DNA from: Steinernema hermaphroditum
Taxonomy: Eukaryota > Nematoda > Chromadorea > Rhabditida > Steinernematidae
Direction: 5' to 3'
DNA: 64,000 nucleotides
Assembly: GCA_030435675.1 (NCBI GenBank)
Contig: CM059624.1
Location: 7,836,769 to 7,900,768, forward strand
Shown: positions 1 to 13,300 of the stretch, one piece after another
Numbering within the stretch: position 1 is the stretch's first letter
How the letters are laid out: every line of letters begins with the position of its first letter
Program-made: the position numbers and the translations under genes
Notes under the pieces: model-generated
Database searches by the model: none
Seen by the model: only the letters and a program-made list of their open reading frames with translations
Told to the model about the DNA's origin: nothing

Positions 1-1
1 C

Positions 2-234
2 TTCGACCTCACTCCCGCCATCGTCGACCTTCTGCTCCGCAACGTGGGTCCCTCCCTCTCGCTCTTCCTCCAAGATCCCTTCAGTTCCGGAATATCTACC
101 TGCAGAACTACCTCGGCCCCTACGGCGTCCTCTTCATCACATTCGACGGCTTCTTCAGCGCCCTCGCCTACAACATCGTACTCCGGAAGATCCGCAAGAC
201 GCGCGTGCAGCCCTCACAGGCACCCGGATCATAG
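2..234 (+). CDS. Partial gene, 3' end of a probable seven-transmembrane receptor
   Basis: Only the last two exons are in the window: 2-43 and 85-234, joined in phase 0 across a 41-nt intron (44-84, GT..TTCAG). They encode about 63 residues ending in a TAG stop. The central stretch (YGVLFITFDGFFSALAYNIV) is hydrophobic and is followed by a basic tail (RKIRKTR). This resembles the last membrane helix and short cytoplasmic tail of a nematode rhodopsin-like or chemosensory receptor. No family-defining motif such as NPxxY is visible, so the receptor label is inferred from hydrophobicity and tail composition. The rest of the gene lies to the left of the window. Confidence 0.45.
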   Translation, partial: RPHSRHRRPSAPQRGSLPLALPPRSLQFRNIYLQNYLGPYGVLFITFDGFFSALAYNIVLRKIRKTRVQPSQAPGS

Positions 235-1385
235 ACCGGTACCTCCAATGGAGATGACGTAGAACACGGGAAACATCCCATTAGCGGGCGAGTGATTAGG
301 CAGGACTCTGAAGTCAAAGACGTCGAAGGTGCTCTTCGAAAAAGCTTGCCTACAGTAGCCAATTACCCAATTATACTAACGAGTGCACGCATAAAGACGA
401 CCAAGGAATCAAGGAGAGTTCAAAGATTTGTGTCCATGTGGGTGGTCAATGTGGCTACGGAAGAAGGCAGCGGACTACAATCGGAAATGGAAATCAGAGA
501 TTGGAGGGGAGATAAACAAAGGGAAAACACGTGGAATTTGATTTTAAAACGGTCATTTGTTTTATGTGTTCTTGACAATTAGCCAGAAGAGTCGTAAACT
601 CTCACAATCTTGTTTTCATGGTTAAGCTTTCATTGTTCTGCAAACCGTAAACCGAGAAACCGCTCTGAATGAATCGCAGGCCTAACTTTGACGCAAGTAG
701 ATGTTTTGCTTTGGTTCACAATAAGTTCATCGCAAGAACCGGGTAGATCGTGGTTCTCCTCTGTCATCTTGGACCTGCTTAAGATAGTACGATTGTGAGA
801 ATCGGTCCAAGAAATCGTCATCTTCCTGTTGCTTTTCCAACTCTCGCTTCCTCGAAAAGAGGATCGCTCTCTGTCATAACACGACGGTTCTCAATGCATT
901 TCTCATTACTTCTATTAATAGAGTTGACATTTCTTCTGCGCGCCTTTTTCGGAAAAGTCGTTTCTCCGGCAAAACACTTTTGTTGTTTCTCGGTGTATTC
1001 GAGCGGAAACGGATTAGGCACTGAAGCTTTCTCTGTGTGTTTATGGAACCTTAGAAGAATTCCGTGGGCATCTTCAACACCTCATTCCCTTCGAACGCAC
1101 AGCGACTCCAAGAAGGTCGCTACCAGCGGAACTCCAAATGAGCGTTCGTCAGAAAGTTGATAAATCAAACGCTTTTTCTCCTCTTCGGACAGAAGATAAT
1201 TCATGCAAAGGCGCCGCGGCACCGGCGGTCAGCGCCCCGGTCCCCGGGGACAAATCGAGATCAGACGCTTTTATTTGGGGCAATTACAGTATGCACATTG
1301 GCGGAACGAGGTTCCTGGAGAGATCAAACGGACTAGGTTAGGAATTGAGCATTCGGGAGTATTGGGCGGCGGCGGCGGCGGTGGG
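235..1385. other. Intergenic gap between the receptor 3' end and the neurexin 3' end
   Basis: No exon chain with conserved content was found on either strand. The gap holds the neurexin 3' UTR at its right side and two TACNGTA palindromes (near 350 and 1288). Confidence 0.6.
1270..1275 (-). terminator. Neurexin polyadenylation signal AATAAA
   Basis: The plus strand reads TTTATT, which is AATAAA on the minus strand, about 110 nt past the neurexin stop codon. This is the usual hexamer for cleavage and polyadenylation. It is the first canonical copy downstream of the stop. Confidence 0.6.
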
Positions 1386-4300
1386 TCACACGTACCACTC
1401 CTTGAAGTCCTTCTTGGCGGCCGCGAGGTTTCCGTTCTTCGCGGCGCCGTTCATCGGCATCGCGGCGCCATTGGGGATGACGGCGCCGTTGATGGGCTGG
1501 TAGCCCTGGTGGCCGTGGCCGTTGGCCATCAGCCGGGAGGCCGTGTGCCCGAGGCCGGAGGGGCAGATGCCACCGGCGGGGCTCAGGTGGTGCATGGCGG
1601 CCTCGTGCATCATCGGAGGACTCATCTCCGATGGAATTGGCGCGTAACCGGCGTGGCCCGTAGCCGGCTGGGGCTTGGCGCCGTTGCACACCATCGGGTA
1701 GTGGTCGGCGCCGGGGCCGTTCTGGCGGCACCGGAAGACGCAGAAGACGACGATGGCGATGATGACGATCACCGAGACGGAGGCGATCGAGATGAGCGCC
1801 GTTCGCGGGAAGTCCGTCGATGTCACCGGGCCCTGAAGCAGGGGTAGAGGCGCGGGCCCGATCGGGTGGACTCACCTTCTGGGTGGTGACAAAGAGGTCG
1901 CCCATCGGCGTCGTCGGCCTTACGGCATAAACGGTGTGTGAGGGCAACGTGGTTCTGGGTTTCGGCTTCGTGAATGCGGCGGAGGGGGTCGGAGAGGGGT
2001 GCACGCCTGAAAGGGAGCGGTCAGAGGGTCCGGGAAGCGGAGGGAAGTGGGTGCGGGACGGAAGGGAACGGGTGCAGGTGGCCACGCGACTTTCGATAAT
2101 TACAAACGGAGGGGACGGCGAGGCGCGAATCGATTTCGCCGGCCCGGAGGACGGATTCTGCGGACTCCGACGGGATTACGCCGAATCGGCCGAAGACGTC
2201 GGCGTCGGAAAACAGAAAACAGCCGAGTCGATGATTAATTGGGGGAGATTCGGGAGAAGTGAAGCGGACGGGATGGAAATGGACAGAGTGGAGGCCCTTC
2301 CGGCCGCCACAAAGGCGCCACTCGACGACAACCGGGAAGGAAGCGGGGACCGACCTCCACCACCGACAGCTACCGTAACCAGCGTTCTCCAAAGCACCAC
2401 TCTTCTACCATTCCACATCCAAAGCTAGTTCCTACCGACTGGAGGCAGCGGTTTCCACGTCGGCCTCGGGCTCGGCTTCGGCGGCGTCGTAGTCGTGGCA
2501 ATGGTACTCTTCCGGGTACTTGTGGAGGCCTTCGTTGTTGCACTCGTTGTCGTGGATACTGTAGTTGTCGTGGAGGGTACTGTATTGAGTCGCGGGGGCT
2601 CCAGGTCCGACCAGAGGTCTAGATAGTCACCTTCGCCTGCTAAGGCCTTCCGGAAAGCTTCTGCAGGTACTGTATCCGGCTTCGCGGTCTTTTCTACCGT
2701 AATCTCGTCTTCTTCGTCCTCGTAGAACACTTCGACTTGGGCGCTGTCTAAACGAGGCGAAGTTGCGGTCGGGGGAGAGGCCGAAGGAGCAGAAGAAGAA
2801 GAAGAAGAGAATGAGGAGGACGGTCGTGCAGGAGTCGATGCTTCGATGCCCGGACTACCGTAGTCCACGTCGAGACTCATGGTCGCCACAAAGAGTACGG
2901 TGGGCGCGGGGGTCGTCATCCTCTGCTGCAGCGTGTGGAAGTGCACTGGTTGCAAGAGGTGCCTCGATTCGGTGGAGAACACAGTTGCGGGTACGGTAGC
3001 CGCTGTAGGTGGTCGGGTGGAGCTCGGAGGCAGTGAGGAAGGCAGTGCTGAAACAGGTCTCGTGCTCGGTGGTGAGTGGGGTACGGTAGGGGGTGACAGA
3101 GGAGGTGCTTAGGGACACTCGGAGGGCGCTATACCGACCGCTTCGGAGCGAAGGCGACGGGGTCGAGGTGCGTCTTCTGGAGGCGACGGTAGAGATGACG
3201 GGCGCCGACGGAGTAGGGAGGATTGGCGAGAAGAAGCCTGAAACGGAGACGGTCAGGGCTGGTCTCTCAGGAGGCTCTCTTGATTAGGTCCCCAGATCTT
3301 CCCCAGATGCCCTAGATGTCCAGATGCCCTACTCTCTGGGCCCCTCGGAGGCTCGTCACGGGGCTTCGGCTTCGCCTTCAGACGGTAGTTGGGGGCGAAG
3401 CGCGGCGGCGGAGGTTTGAAGAGGTCGGTCTTGCACTTCGGAGTGTTCCACTCGATGAGACAGATGATCGGAGGGCGTACTGTAGTCGTGCTGGTGGCCA
3501 TAGCGGACCACACACGACGACTCTGGGCTACTGGAACGGAGTGCGGAGGGAGAAACGAGCGAAGGACGCGTGAAAAATGAAATGTAGAGAATCGAATTAA
3601 GTGATCGAGTGGCCGGCCTCCGGAGACCCCGAGTAAACACGTACGAGCAGAAGATATTGCGATTCCAAGGGAATCAGAGGAATCTGGGGGAGGAAGACGG
3701 CGCTCGGGCGGAAAGGACAAATCGGGGGCTTCTGTGCAAGGGGGCGAAAAAGACGATCCAAATTGGATGCCCAGTGATCCGCGGGGCGCGAAGAGGCGCA
3801 AAGCGGCGATTTGCACAGGCCACGGATGCGGAATCCCCCGAGGGGAGAGTGGCGGCGCCGGCGACAAGTGCGAAGATGTCTTCGGAGACCGGGGATGACG
3901 GACGCAGAAGGCGCCGCCGAGGATGTATGACTGCGCGCGAACTATTCAAAAACGCGGCGTTCGCCGAAAAGGGTCACGAAGACGCCTGGGATTCGGCTGA
4001 CGAACGGAGCCTATTTCGGGAAACACTTTCCGAGGCAGATGTTTTGAGGGGCCAATCTGCAGCCAGAGGAAGCGAGAAGCCAAGAAGGAAGCAGTGGACC
4101 TGCGTACCGAGGGTTTCTGCCTCTGACTCACTGCCCACTTTCAATGAACACAGAAACGTTGCAGAATATTGTAGTCATCACAGCTGCTTCTAGAGTCCCT
4201 AGTGTCGCCAGCTGTCGAGCAAGAAGGCGCCAACTAAAGGAAGTGGTGTTGAGAAAGACTCATAATATGGATAAGAGCCAATCTCATCCTATAAATGTGA

Positions 4301-7300
4301 TAGACCTCTGTACGCACCTCTGAGAGATGTAAATGCAACTCACTGTGCGTAGGCCTAAGCCATGGCAAATCCGAATTGACGCAAGCTGCTAATCTCGAGT
4401 CTGAGCCATAGCAAACGCCAAGAATGAATAGTTAGTTGCTCTGCTACAAAAAGAATCTTTTGAAAAAGGTACGGTAGTCTGGCCAGATGCCGTTTTGAGA
4501 TCGCTTCGAGCAAAGCTCTTCAGGAGTCCAAACACGATGCTCAGACCAATGAGTCGATTAAAGGGAACGGAACGACGACGTTTCGATTCTCAATCTGATT
4601 ATTTAGGAAAGGACGGCTGACTCTAGGCCCACCATATGTTCGGCCGAAAAGTCGCCATTTGGGCGAACAGAAGGCGTTTCGACTCAGGCACAGCAGCGAG
4701 AGGAATCACCGAACTCTGCACCTTAACGGCGGCTCCAAAAAACGAAAACTTCTGCTAATTAGGAGAAAACTTCCTCTTTCTCCGCTTTTTTCGTATGGTT
4801 TCGGGATGACTTAAAACCGAAATCGGCGCGAAAGCGAAAGTGCCGACGAACCGAATCCCGACAAATTTATGTGATTCCCGACAAGTCACGCGCCGCAGAG
4901 TCCCTAACGGGGCGCAATCCCCGAAGTGGGTGCAAAAAACGTGTTACGGCGCGCCGGAGTAATTACTCTGATGGGAACGAGGCGATGAGTTGGGCGCGTG
5001 TGACACGGATTCTGAATAGTCGAGCGTTTCACGGATGAATAATTACTGAGCGCGCCGGGACAAGCGGGCAGGAGCACGCATAAAGGAACTCCGCGGGATC
5101 ATAATTGCGTCTTTCTTTCGTCTTTCTTTCTTCGGATCTCGAATTGCGAAGCCGTGATCGGGGAAGGCCGAAGAAAGGGATAATCTGCGCCGCGAGCGGA
5201 TTAGGGCTGCTCCGAATGCGGTTAGCGCGCCAAGAAGCGCCCCGGTTGCAACCTGGAGACCATGGAGGACGCTGCAGTCGGTGAGCGGAGTAAACAGCGC
5301 TTCAGGGGACAAAGGTGCGGCGAAGCGGTGGGGAGAAGATAATGGGTTTGTTTCATATTTACGGATTAGAGGACGGGATTAGGGCGTCGAAGGGAACACC
5401 TAGGACGACCCCGGAGAAAACGTGTTTTGCCCTCCGGAGTCCAGTAGAGCGTTCTTTTCCGCCCAAAGAGTTCCGGAGTCCGCTAAAGCGCTCGAATTAC
5501 CCTCGCGGAAAGTGCCAAAAGCACCTCCGGGGAAGGGGAATCGCTCCCCCGGGGGAGACAACTTCATATCTCGAAACATGCTCAAAACAGGCGGAATCGA
5601 GGCGCAATTATCTCCCACGGCGGCGGCGATCGATGACGAGGCGATCCTCCGGGGAAGCGGAGATTGAGAAGAAGCACATGTTGCCACTGGCGATCGCCAC
5701 TTTCGGAGCGACTCCTCGCGCCGAGAGTGGCTTTGTCTTTCTTCGGACGACGCAAATTATGCGGACGACACGCGCTTAGGCGCCAAAAAACGAGTAAACA
5801 GAAGCGCAGATTTAAAATGCGAAAATTGTCGACGACTCCGAGAGACAGAGGCCTCGAAAACAACGGAAATTAAGTGGCGACGCTGGAAATGAAACGAATT
5901 TGAGGGCGCAGCTTTTTATGACAAAATGAAAAATGAGTTGAGGAGGGGGCAGGGAAGGCACCCTTCCGGGATCCTCTGGAGGGACGTGGGGCAACAATAA
6001 ACGTGTATTGTCAGGAATGAAAGAATTGAGCGATTATGGTTACGGCTTAATTGGATTCCCCAATCCAATTTATCGCCGTAGAAAGGTCCACGAGAGGGAG
6101 TCAGGGGATCACTATTGGAAAGTGCAGTCCTATTATGGACTCTGGAAGCATCAGAGTGGAATATTTTAGCGGAAAATTCCTAAAATAAAGAATGTACAAT
6201 TTGGAGAAACGTTCCGAAAAGGGTAGAGCTGCTCAAATCGAATCCATTTAATCTCACAGAACCAGCAGGTCCACACCGCATGTCTTCCCATACTAGGAAT
6301 GTTCGGCTTCTCCGGCCTACTCATTCAGGACGCTCTGTCAACAGGAAAACAAGATGTATCACGCGAAGAGGAGGTGAACGAGTCCTCCGACGACCTCCGG
6401 ACGCACCGAATAATGTAGAGCGACCACTTCCTCGCACTTCGCCTTCTTATCCCCTATCTTATGCCCTAATCCCCCCAATTCCCCAGAAAGGAAACGCACC
6501 TTCTTGCTGCGAGTCGGCGATGCAGTTCTGCTGTTCCTCAAAGGAGAGGCATCCGGCGTGGAGACCCTCGATAAGACCGTCCAAGTCGTTCTCTTCGTCG
6601 TCGACGTTCTGAAACGTAGGAGTTAGCGACGCGGCCGAACGGATCCGACGCCCGGAGATATTAATCCCGTGATTAGCCGCGGATTCGACGTGCCACATGT
6701 CTTGTTTTCGCCTCGCGCGGCTAAAGATCGGAGGGAAAGAGTTCGCCTTTTAGGCTGATTGTTTACGTCTTCGGAGGGCGCCGAATAAGTTCTCGCTATA
6801 CAGTGTCAGAAAGAACTACCAGAAGACCTCCAGTCGAGAGCTAACGACGTGGTAAGAAGGGACACTTTCGCATGGAGTCCTATTTAGAAGCGCCTTTTTT
6901 TGCGGGGAAACATCAATATCCTGTCACGTTTAAGGCTCAAAAAATGACATGTTTGGGTTTTTCCGAACCAGTTGTACATCAATCTTCCAATTTAACAAGA
7001 ACATAAAAACGGAATTTTGGCGACTTTTTAAGAAATGCTTTTGCCCCTTGATTGGGGGCGTCTATCATAGTGGCAAATCAGTTCAAATTCAGGCTGAAGG
7101 AAGCTTGACAATTTTATTCTGTTCTGTCATCATCGTTTTCTAAGCAAGAAATCTGCTTTTATTTGATTATCTGAATTGACACGACCAACATCGGTGGCCA
7201 ACACTACATACATTCCTGACGATTCCAGAACGCTCAAAAACGGAAAAAGTGACTAAGGACATCCTCTTTTGAGGATCATTCCACCAAAAAATGACACGGT

Positions 7301-10300
7301 TTCATGTGGAAGTCCTGTTCCAATGGATCTCTAGAAGAGAAGGTCGACAGGGATAAGTGGAAAGTGGCGGAGTGACGGCAAAGTGGCGTCCGCCTTGAGG
7401 ACATTTGGAGACGATAAAAACGGTGGCCAAAGTGTTGCCTGGCGCAAATTAGCGTTGACATATGGATTGGAGGAAGCCGAGGGGGCTGGGCGCGCGATTC
7501 AATTAGGCTGATTGTCCTCGGCGGCGCTTGGCGCGATTTTAGGTAATGAAGTTGGGAGCGCGGCGACAATGGAGAGACAAATTGGCGCCCGGCGGGCGTC
7601 GAGACGCGCACACATAGAAGTTAAGCGGAGGAAAACATCAAAAAATAATCGATTTCCGCGGAAAACGGCCGAAATGTAACTTCGAAGACGGTGGAATTCG
7701 ATTAATTTTTGTCGCGAAACCGAGAAGCGAGAGGCTCTTGAGCGGAAAATTCAATTGGGACCTCGAGAGGCAAGAAGTGGAGACGAGGACGTCGGTGGGT
7801 GGTTAGGAAAGAGACAAAGTGACTAGAAGGAAGCGATGAAGAGAGAATCACTGGTTTCAAGTCGATTCTTTCAAATAGAGAGTAGATAACGCGAAAACAA
7901 CAAAACTGATTAAATTTTCGTTTGTTGCTGTAAAACTGACGGTACTGCTGTGCTTTATGCACTGTATAGCGTCGGTGGCCCTAGAAATCAAGAATGTCCT
8001 CCCAAAAGTGAAAGAGCAGTTCAGCCCTGAAAAGACAAAAGAACTTTTGAGGTGAAATCAGGTTTTGCTCTGTTTGTTTTTAGTGCTTTGAAGAAGGAGC
8101 CTTCTTTAAAACTGAAAAGTGCAGCGAAACGAGTATATTTTTACACGTTTTTTAGCCAAAATACTACAGGTTATGTGATGAACGTTGTCTCTAAAATCTA
8201 AATCTAAAATTTTGGATTTTAAATCAACTAACACCTTAGTGCTGCTCTGCTCTTTCCATCTTCAAGCGCCTGTTTAGTTGCTTACACTTGTCTCCCTTGT
8301 GAGCATTCCATTTTCAAGAGTTAGCGAAGGCAAAAGGGCATCTGGTTATACGCGCACCTGACCATAGAAACAGCCTTCCAAAATCATAATTGCCGAAACA
8401 CTTCGAAAGAAAGAAAAAGATAAAAAAAAACAACATCTTGGGGTCATTGGTTAGAAGCTCAAAACAGAAATGGTGGAGTGCTTCTTCTAGTCATACGCCA
8501 GGCTTGGAAAAGGCTTTTGATACATCAGATCTTTTACACAAAAACGAAAGAATGTTTTCGTTTTTTTTTATGTTTTTTCTTGGTTAGCTAGCATGTGTGC
8601 AAAAACAAACATCTTTTCATCCATGCATTTCAAATCACCAATACTGAATGCTTTTATGAACAAAACAGCTCAATTTTATGACGATTTTGGAATATTCTGA
8701 TGGATACGAAGCAGGGCTGTGCGAGTTTTGAGTTTTGACTTTTTGGCAAAACTCGACTCAAAACTCGGCCTTGAAGCACTGTCCATGCTGGACGCGAGAG
8801 GGTCTTCTCCGTGGCATCACCGCCACTGGTCAATCTCCGAAGGTCGGCGACACCCGAAAACCTCCAAAAGCTACTCTTTCTAAACTCAAACGGCTTTCTG
8901 GAAGACTTTGCTGAAGGAACTTTTACTGTATTTCTGTCACAAATGGCTTTAAGTTTTGAGTTTTGAGTTTTGACATCCGAGTTTTGAGTTTCGCACAGCC
9001 CTGATACGAAGTGGCAATTTGATATAACCGTTCGGTAAATATTGACTTCACAAAAAAGTTAAGCTCTTCGAAGGTTCGGCCGACTCTCCGGAAAGGAAAA
9101 CGAGAGAAGGCAAACAGTGATCGGATTCCCCGAGGCGTCCAAATGATCTCTTAATAATTCCGAAGTGAAATCGGACTCTTTCCAGCCGTGGACTCCGTTC
9201 ACAGGAGTCATGGGAACCAAATTCCAAAAAGCCATTTCATTGAACAGGTCAGGCGTGCTGGGGACAAGTCGTTTACGTGGCTGTTTTACACTGCGTTCCC
9301 CTAACTATCAGAGAATAAGTGAAGATCCTGCAAGTCCCCCGTTTGCAGAAAGGAGCAGCGAGAAGGTGACGAGGAAGCGCGCCAAAGGGAAGTATTGGAG
9401 GAAATGTCGCTTTGCGCTCTAATTGGATTTGGACTCAGAAGACTCAGAAGATAATTTGGAGGCAAGGAGTTGCTTAAGGACGTTACAATAGGGCTAATAA
9501 GGAAATATTGTGGATAGATTAGGGCTCGAGATCATTACCAATTGACAGAGAAAAGACCAAGACACAAAAATCGCAATTCCGTAGTTGGAAAAACCGGCGG
9601 TGTCGTCTTACACGAAAACTGTGCTGAGCTGGAGTTAAGTCTTCCTGGTTCTTTTGATGGAATATGGACTCAGAATGTCATGTAGCCATCTTTCTGGATC
9701 TGACAGTTAGATTAACTAGGTCAATGCTCTGATTTCCACAGAAAGTTCCCTCGCGACATGGAAGAGAAACTCACCGCGTATCCGTCTCCCATGGGTGCGT
9801 TTTGGCGGCGGAACGGTCCGTCGGAGGAGTCGGCGGAGGCCATGTGGATAAGCTTGGGGCTTCCGACGGAGGAGACGCGTTCGTCGCCTGAAACACGAAA
9901 GTCCGAAGCTCGGAGCGGAAAACAACTTCGTGTTCGGAAACCCTTATTCTTCTTCGCCTCTATCGATTCGCGCGCCGTTAGCACCTCGTAAACAGCGCTC
10001 CTAACGACCTCCCGGCCGGGAAGTCGCCGGATTCCTGAGACCCGATCACCCTTCTCGGCCCTTCCGGAGCGTCGAAATCCAATTTGCAGCCGAATATAAT
10101 AAATTCGCGCGGTCCGCCTCGCGCCGAAACGTATGAGACGCACACTTAAGCTGTTAGGCGTGCACTCGGGGCCATTAAGCGCAGGCGCGACTAATTAGGA
10201 CCCTTTGGGGCGTCGAGACGGCTGCAGCCCCGCTGCGATTAATAATTCGGGACTTCTCGACGACGAGGAGGCGGATTCCGAGGTGCCTCCGATTTCGGAG

Positions 10301-13300
10301 TCGGAAGCGATGAATAGCAGAAAGGCCTCAGGGCATCGGAGACCTTCCTCCCGCGCATATACTTCTCCTTCGCCCCCTCCCCTCCTTCTTCTTCGCCCCT
10401 GCGCGAAAGAGGCGCGAAAGATCAATAAATAATGGCAATTGAGAACCTCTAATAGCCGCGACCCTCGAGAGGTTTGCAACACCCGACTCCGAGGGCTTCG
10501 CGCCGCAGCGAACCTGGCGCGCCGAAAGTTGCCAAGGGCCCGCTAGGGGGCCCAGTGGACGGAGGGGGGCCTCCGAGGGGGCGAAGCGTTTGATTAGGCA
10601 CGTTCGCATTGATGTCGCCGGTTTCGGAACGACCGTTTGGGTTAATCGAGCAGAAATGACGAAAAAAGAGCGGATTTTAGTAGGATTCCCTCGATTTATG
10701 GGTTCGTTCGGCGAATTTCATTTTGGTACTCGAGAGGATTAGGGATTCTGACATTCAGCTGCACGCGGAAGTGCTTTTCATTGAGTGGAAAGAACTTTTT
10801 TTCGAAACATTGAGCGAAATGAATCAAAAGAACTCGCTAAATTATTTAATGAAATATCAAGGCTTTTTTAGCTTATCTTAGTTTAGCTATTCCTTTCGAC
10901 CGTATAGCCAAAAATCGTTAAAAGAAAAGAGAAACGTTGGATTTTGTGGTCCTTTTGACCTCTTTCGTCCTGTCTCTACCAAGCGGCGCCCAGCTTTTGT
11001 GCCAAATGCACTCTTAGTCACAAATCCAGCATCGAGACGACTCTCAAAAACGAATCCCGGCGACCAAGAACCTCTCGGTTCGAACGCCCTTTGCCTCGGG
11101 ATTCGAGGCTTAGGGCCGAACTCTCCTAATTAATCACCGCCCTCCGACTCCCGGGGCACATTCATCTCCTCCATAATTCAGTCGCCTCGGCGTCGTTTTC
11201 CCACCGTTGGAAACGACGGGACGATTTGCAGCGGAGTTGAATATGCCGCTGAGAAGGAGAGGGGAATCGGAGGCGAATCGCAAAACAATCGAATAATCGG
11301 GCGTTTGCGAGTGACACGTTCGTTCGGTGCCTAATTCGGTCGACGGAGCGGTAAACAATGCGCTCGAATTGGCCGATGAAGACCCGATCCGTTCTAAAGG
11401 CTTCCAGAAATTTCCGAGATTACGGTAATCTGGGTGGAAAATACTGCGTGGTGATGAGGAGATTTCCTAAATAACCATTGCGATGGTGAAGTAGAGAATA
11501 TATCTTAGTGAAGGCGTCCCCTACAGAATACTTCTTCAAGCACTAAGGCTTGCTTGAGGCCACATAATTCCCACATGCCTCTTTCTATATGGAACTTCGA
11601 AGAATCTATATGAAGACCTTTTCTTGAATCTCTGACTATGAAACAAAAAAGTAGAAGTGATCGCGAGACCAGAGACATCTAAAAGACGCTAAACCAGCAC
11701 AGGGCCGCTACAGAACGGCACAGCGCACTCCCTAAAGGACTGCGTTACACGCGTAATCCTGCAAAATCCGAGATTCAATCGCGGGAAAGGGAAGAAGATC
11801 CCCGAACGGCGAGGAAATGGGGCCGCGGCGCTCCGTGGAGCGGAAAACGACGCGTCTAATCGCCTCGGCGGAACCCTCGAGGACCCTCGAAGATAAATGG
11901 GAGCGGCTACCTTTCGCGTAGAGGTCGAGGATGCGGAGGCCGTTGAAGTTGACGCCGGTGACGTTGCCAGCGAAGCCGTCGAAGACGCGGAGGTGACGAC
12001 GCCGTTTCTTGCGGCGGTAGATGGAGGCGCTGTGGTAGACGTTGAACGAGGCGCCGACGGAGACGCGCCACTGCATGTCCAAGGTGAACAGCTCGTGTTG
12101 GTCTGAAGGGTCGTTTGAGGGGGATACGGTATGGGACAGGGGCACCTTGGGGACTGTAGCGGATGGGCAGATGGTCGTCGAGGGTGAGGGTGACGTTGAA
12201 GCGCCGCCGTTCGACGACGGCCACGTGGTAGCGGTTGTCGTTGACGCGGAGGTCGAAGAAGCCGAGTTGGTGGTCCCGGCTGCCAAGGTTGTACCGTACG
12301 TGGATGTAGCCGTCCGCCTGAAGATAACTCTTTCAAGAGGTGTATCGTTGGCGAAGAAGCGTCACTCTGATCCTCTCTGATCTTTCAGAAGATCTCATCT
12401 CGGCTTCTTCTCCTCAGTTTCCCCCGCCCTAGCCCTCCGTTGTTCTCCCCTCAGAGCAAATTGGATTACCAAGAAGACGGTGAGGAAGTCGCCGTCGACG
12501 GCGCACTGGACGCTCAGAAGAACGCCCTCGCGGCCCGTCGTCTGGAAGCCGACGACAAGGCGGTCGGCGTTGGTGCTCGGCCTGCTCGTCTTCGGGTACT
12601 CGAGGAAGATGGTGGCGAAGGCGCTGGCGTCGAAGGCGTACGTGGTTCCCACTGAAAGAGACGCGTCAGCGGCGGCGTGCTCGCCTAACACACTCTCGTC
12701 GCAGAAGGCGCCTCCGTAGGTTGTCATCGAGCAATCACACTTGATGTCCTTCCATCCCTGGTGGCACTTCCCGTTGTGCTGACACGAGTTGGAGTGACAA
12801 CGCGCCAACGGGTCTGAAAACGGTTCGTGTTAGGCCTGCTTCCCCGGGCTACACCCACTTGGACACCCCTTCTGGACGTTCTCGAAGCGCGTCGCGTCGG
12901 AGAAGACATCGAGCACCTCGGTGCCGACCTTCAGCGCCGATACGCAGCCCCGGAAAGGCGCCGAAGACTGTCTTCTGGATGGCAGGGCGATCCATTCGGG
13001 GTGGCTGCCTAAAGCGGTGTTATAGTGGGGTACCATAGCCGCGGAGGCCTTGCCTAGATAGAGGTTTCCACTGAGTTTCGCGGCGGATGGCTTCGGAGGC
13101 GCTAGTGCGTTCGACGAGTTGTCGACGAAGAGGTGGTGGAGTCCCGTCTTGGCGTCCTATACGGGGCATATAGGGGTACTGTAGGGGAAGAGACCTGATG
13201 GATGAGGACGGAGTGCCAGCGCATGTCGCTGAGGGAGCGTCTTCCGGTGGCGGGCGGTGGCGAGAGGATCGAGTCGACCTTCCCGTGAACGCCGTAGGTG

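Noticed and set aside
1203..1847. 214-codon plus-strand frame over the neurexin tail
   Set aside because: Antisense shadow of the TM and tail exon, whose EWYV end and membrane helix are clearly the coding strand.
2425..2982. Stalk frame as a separate secreted mucin gene
   Set aside because: It has no signal peptide of its own, and both ends splice in phase to neurexin exons.
3303..3335. Tandem CCAGATGCCCTA copies next to a neurexin exon
   Set aside because: Only two imperfect copies; too little to call a functional repeat.
8380..8600. A/T-rich open frame in the neurexin intron
   Set aside because: Poly-A and poly-T runs give Lys/Phe-rich translation without any family likeness.
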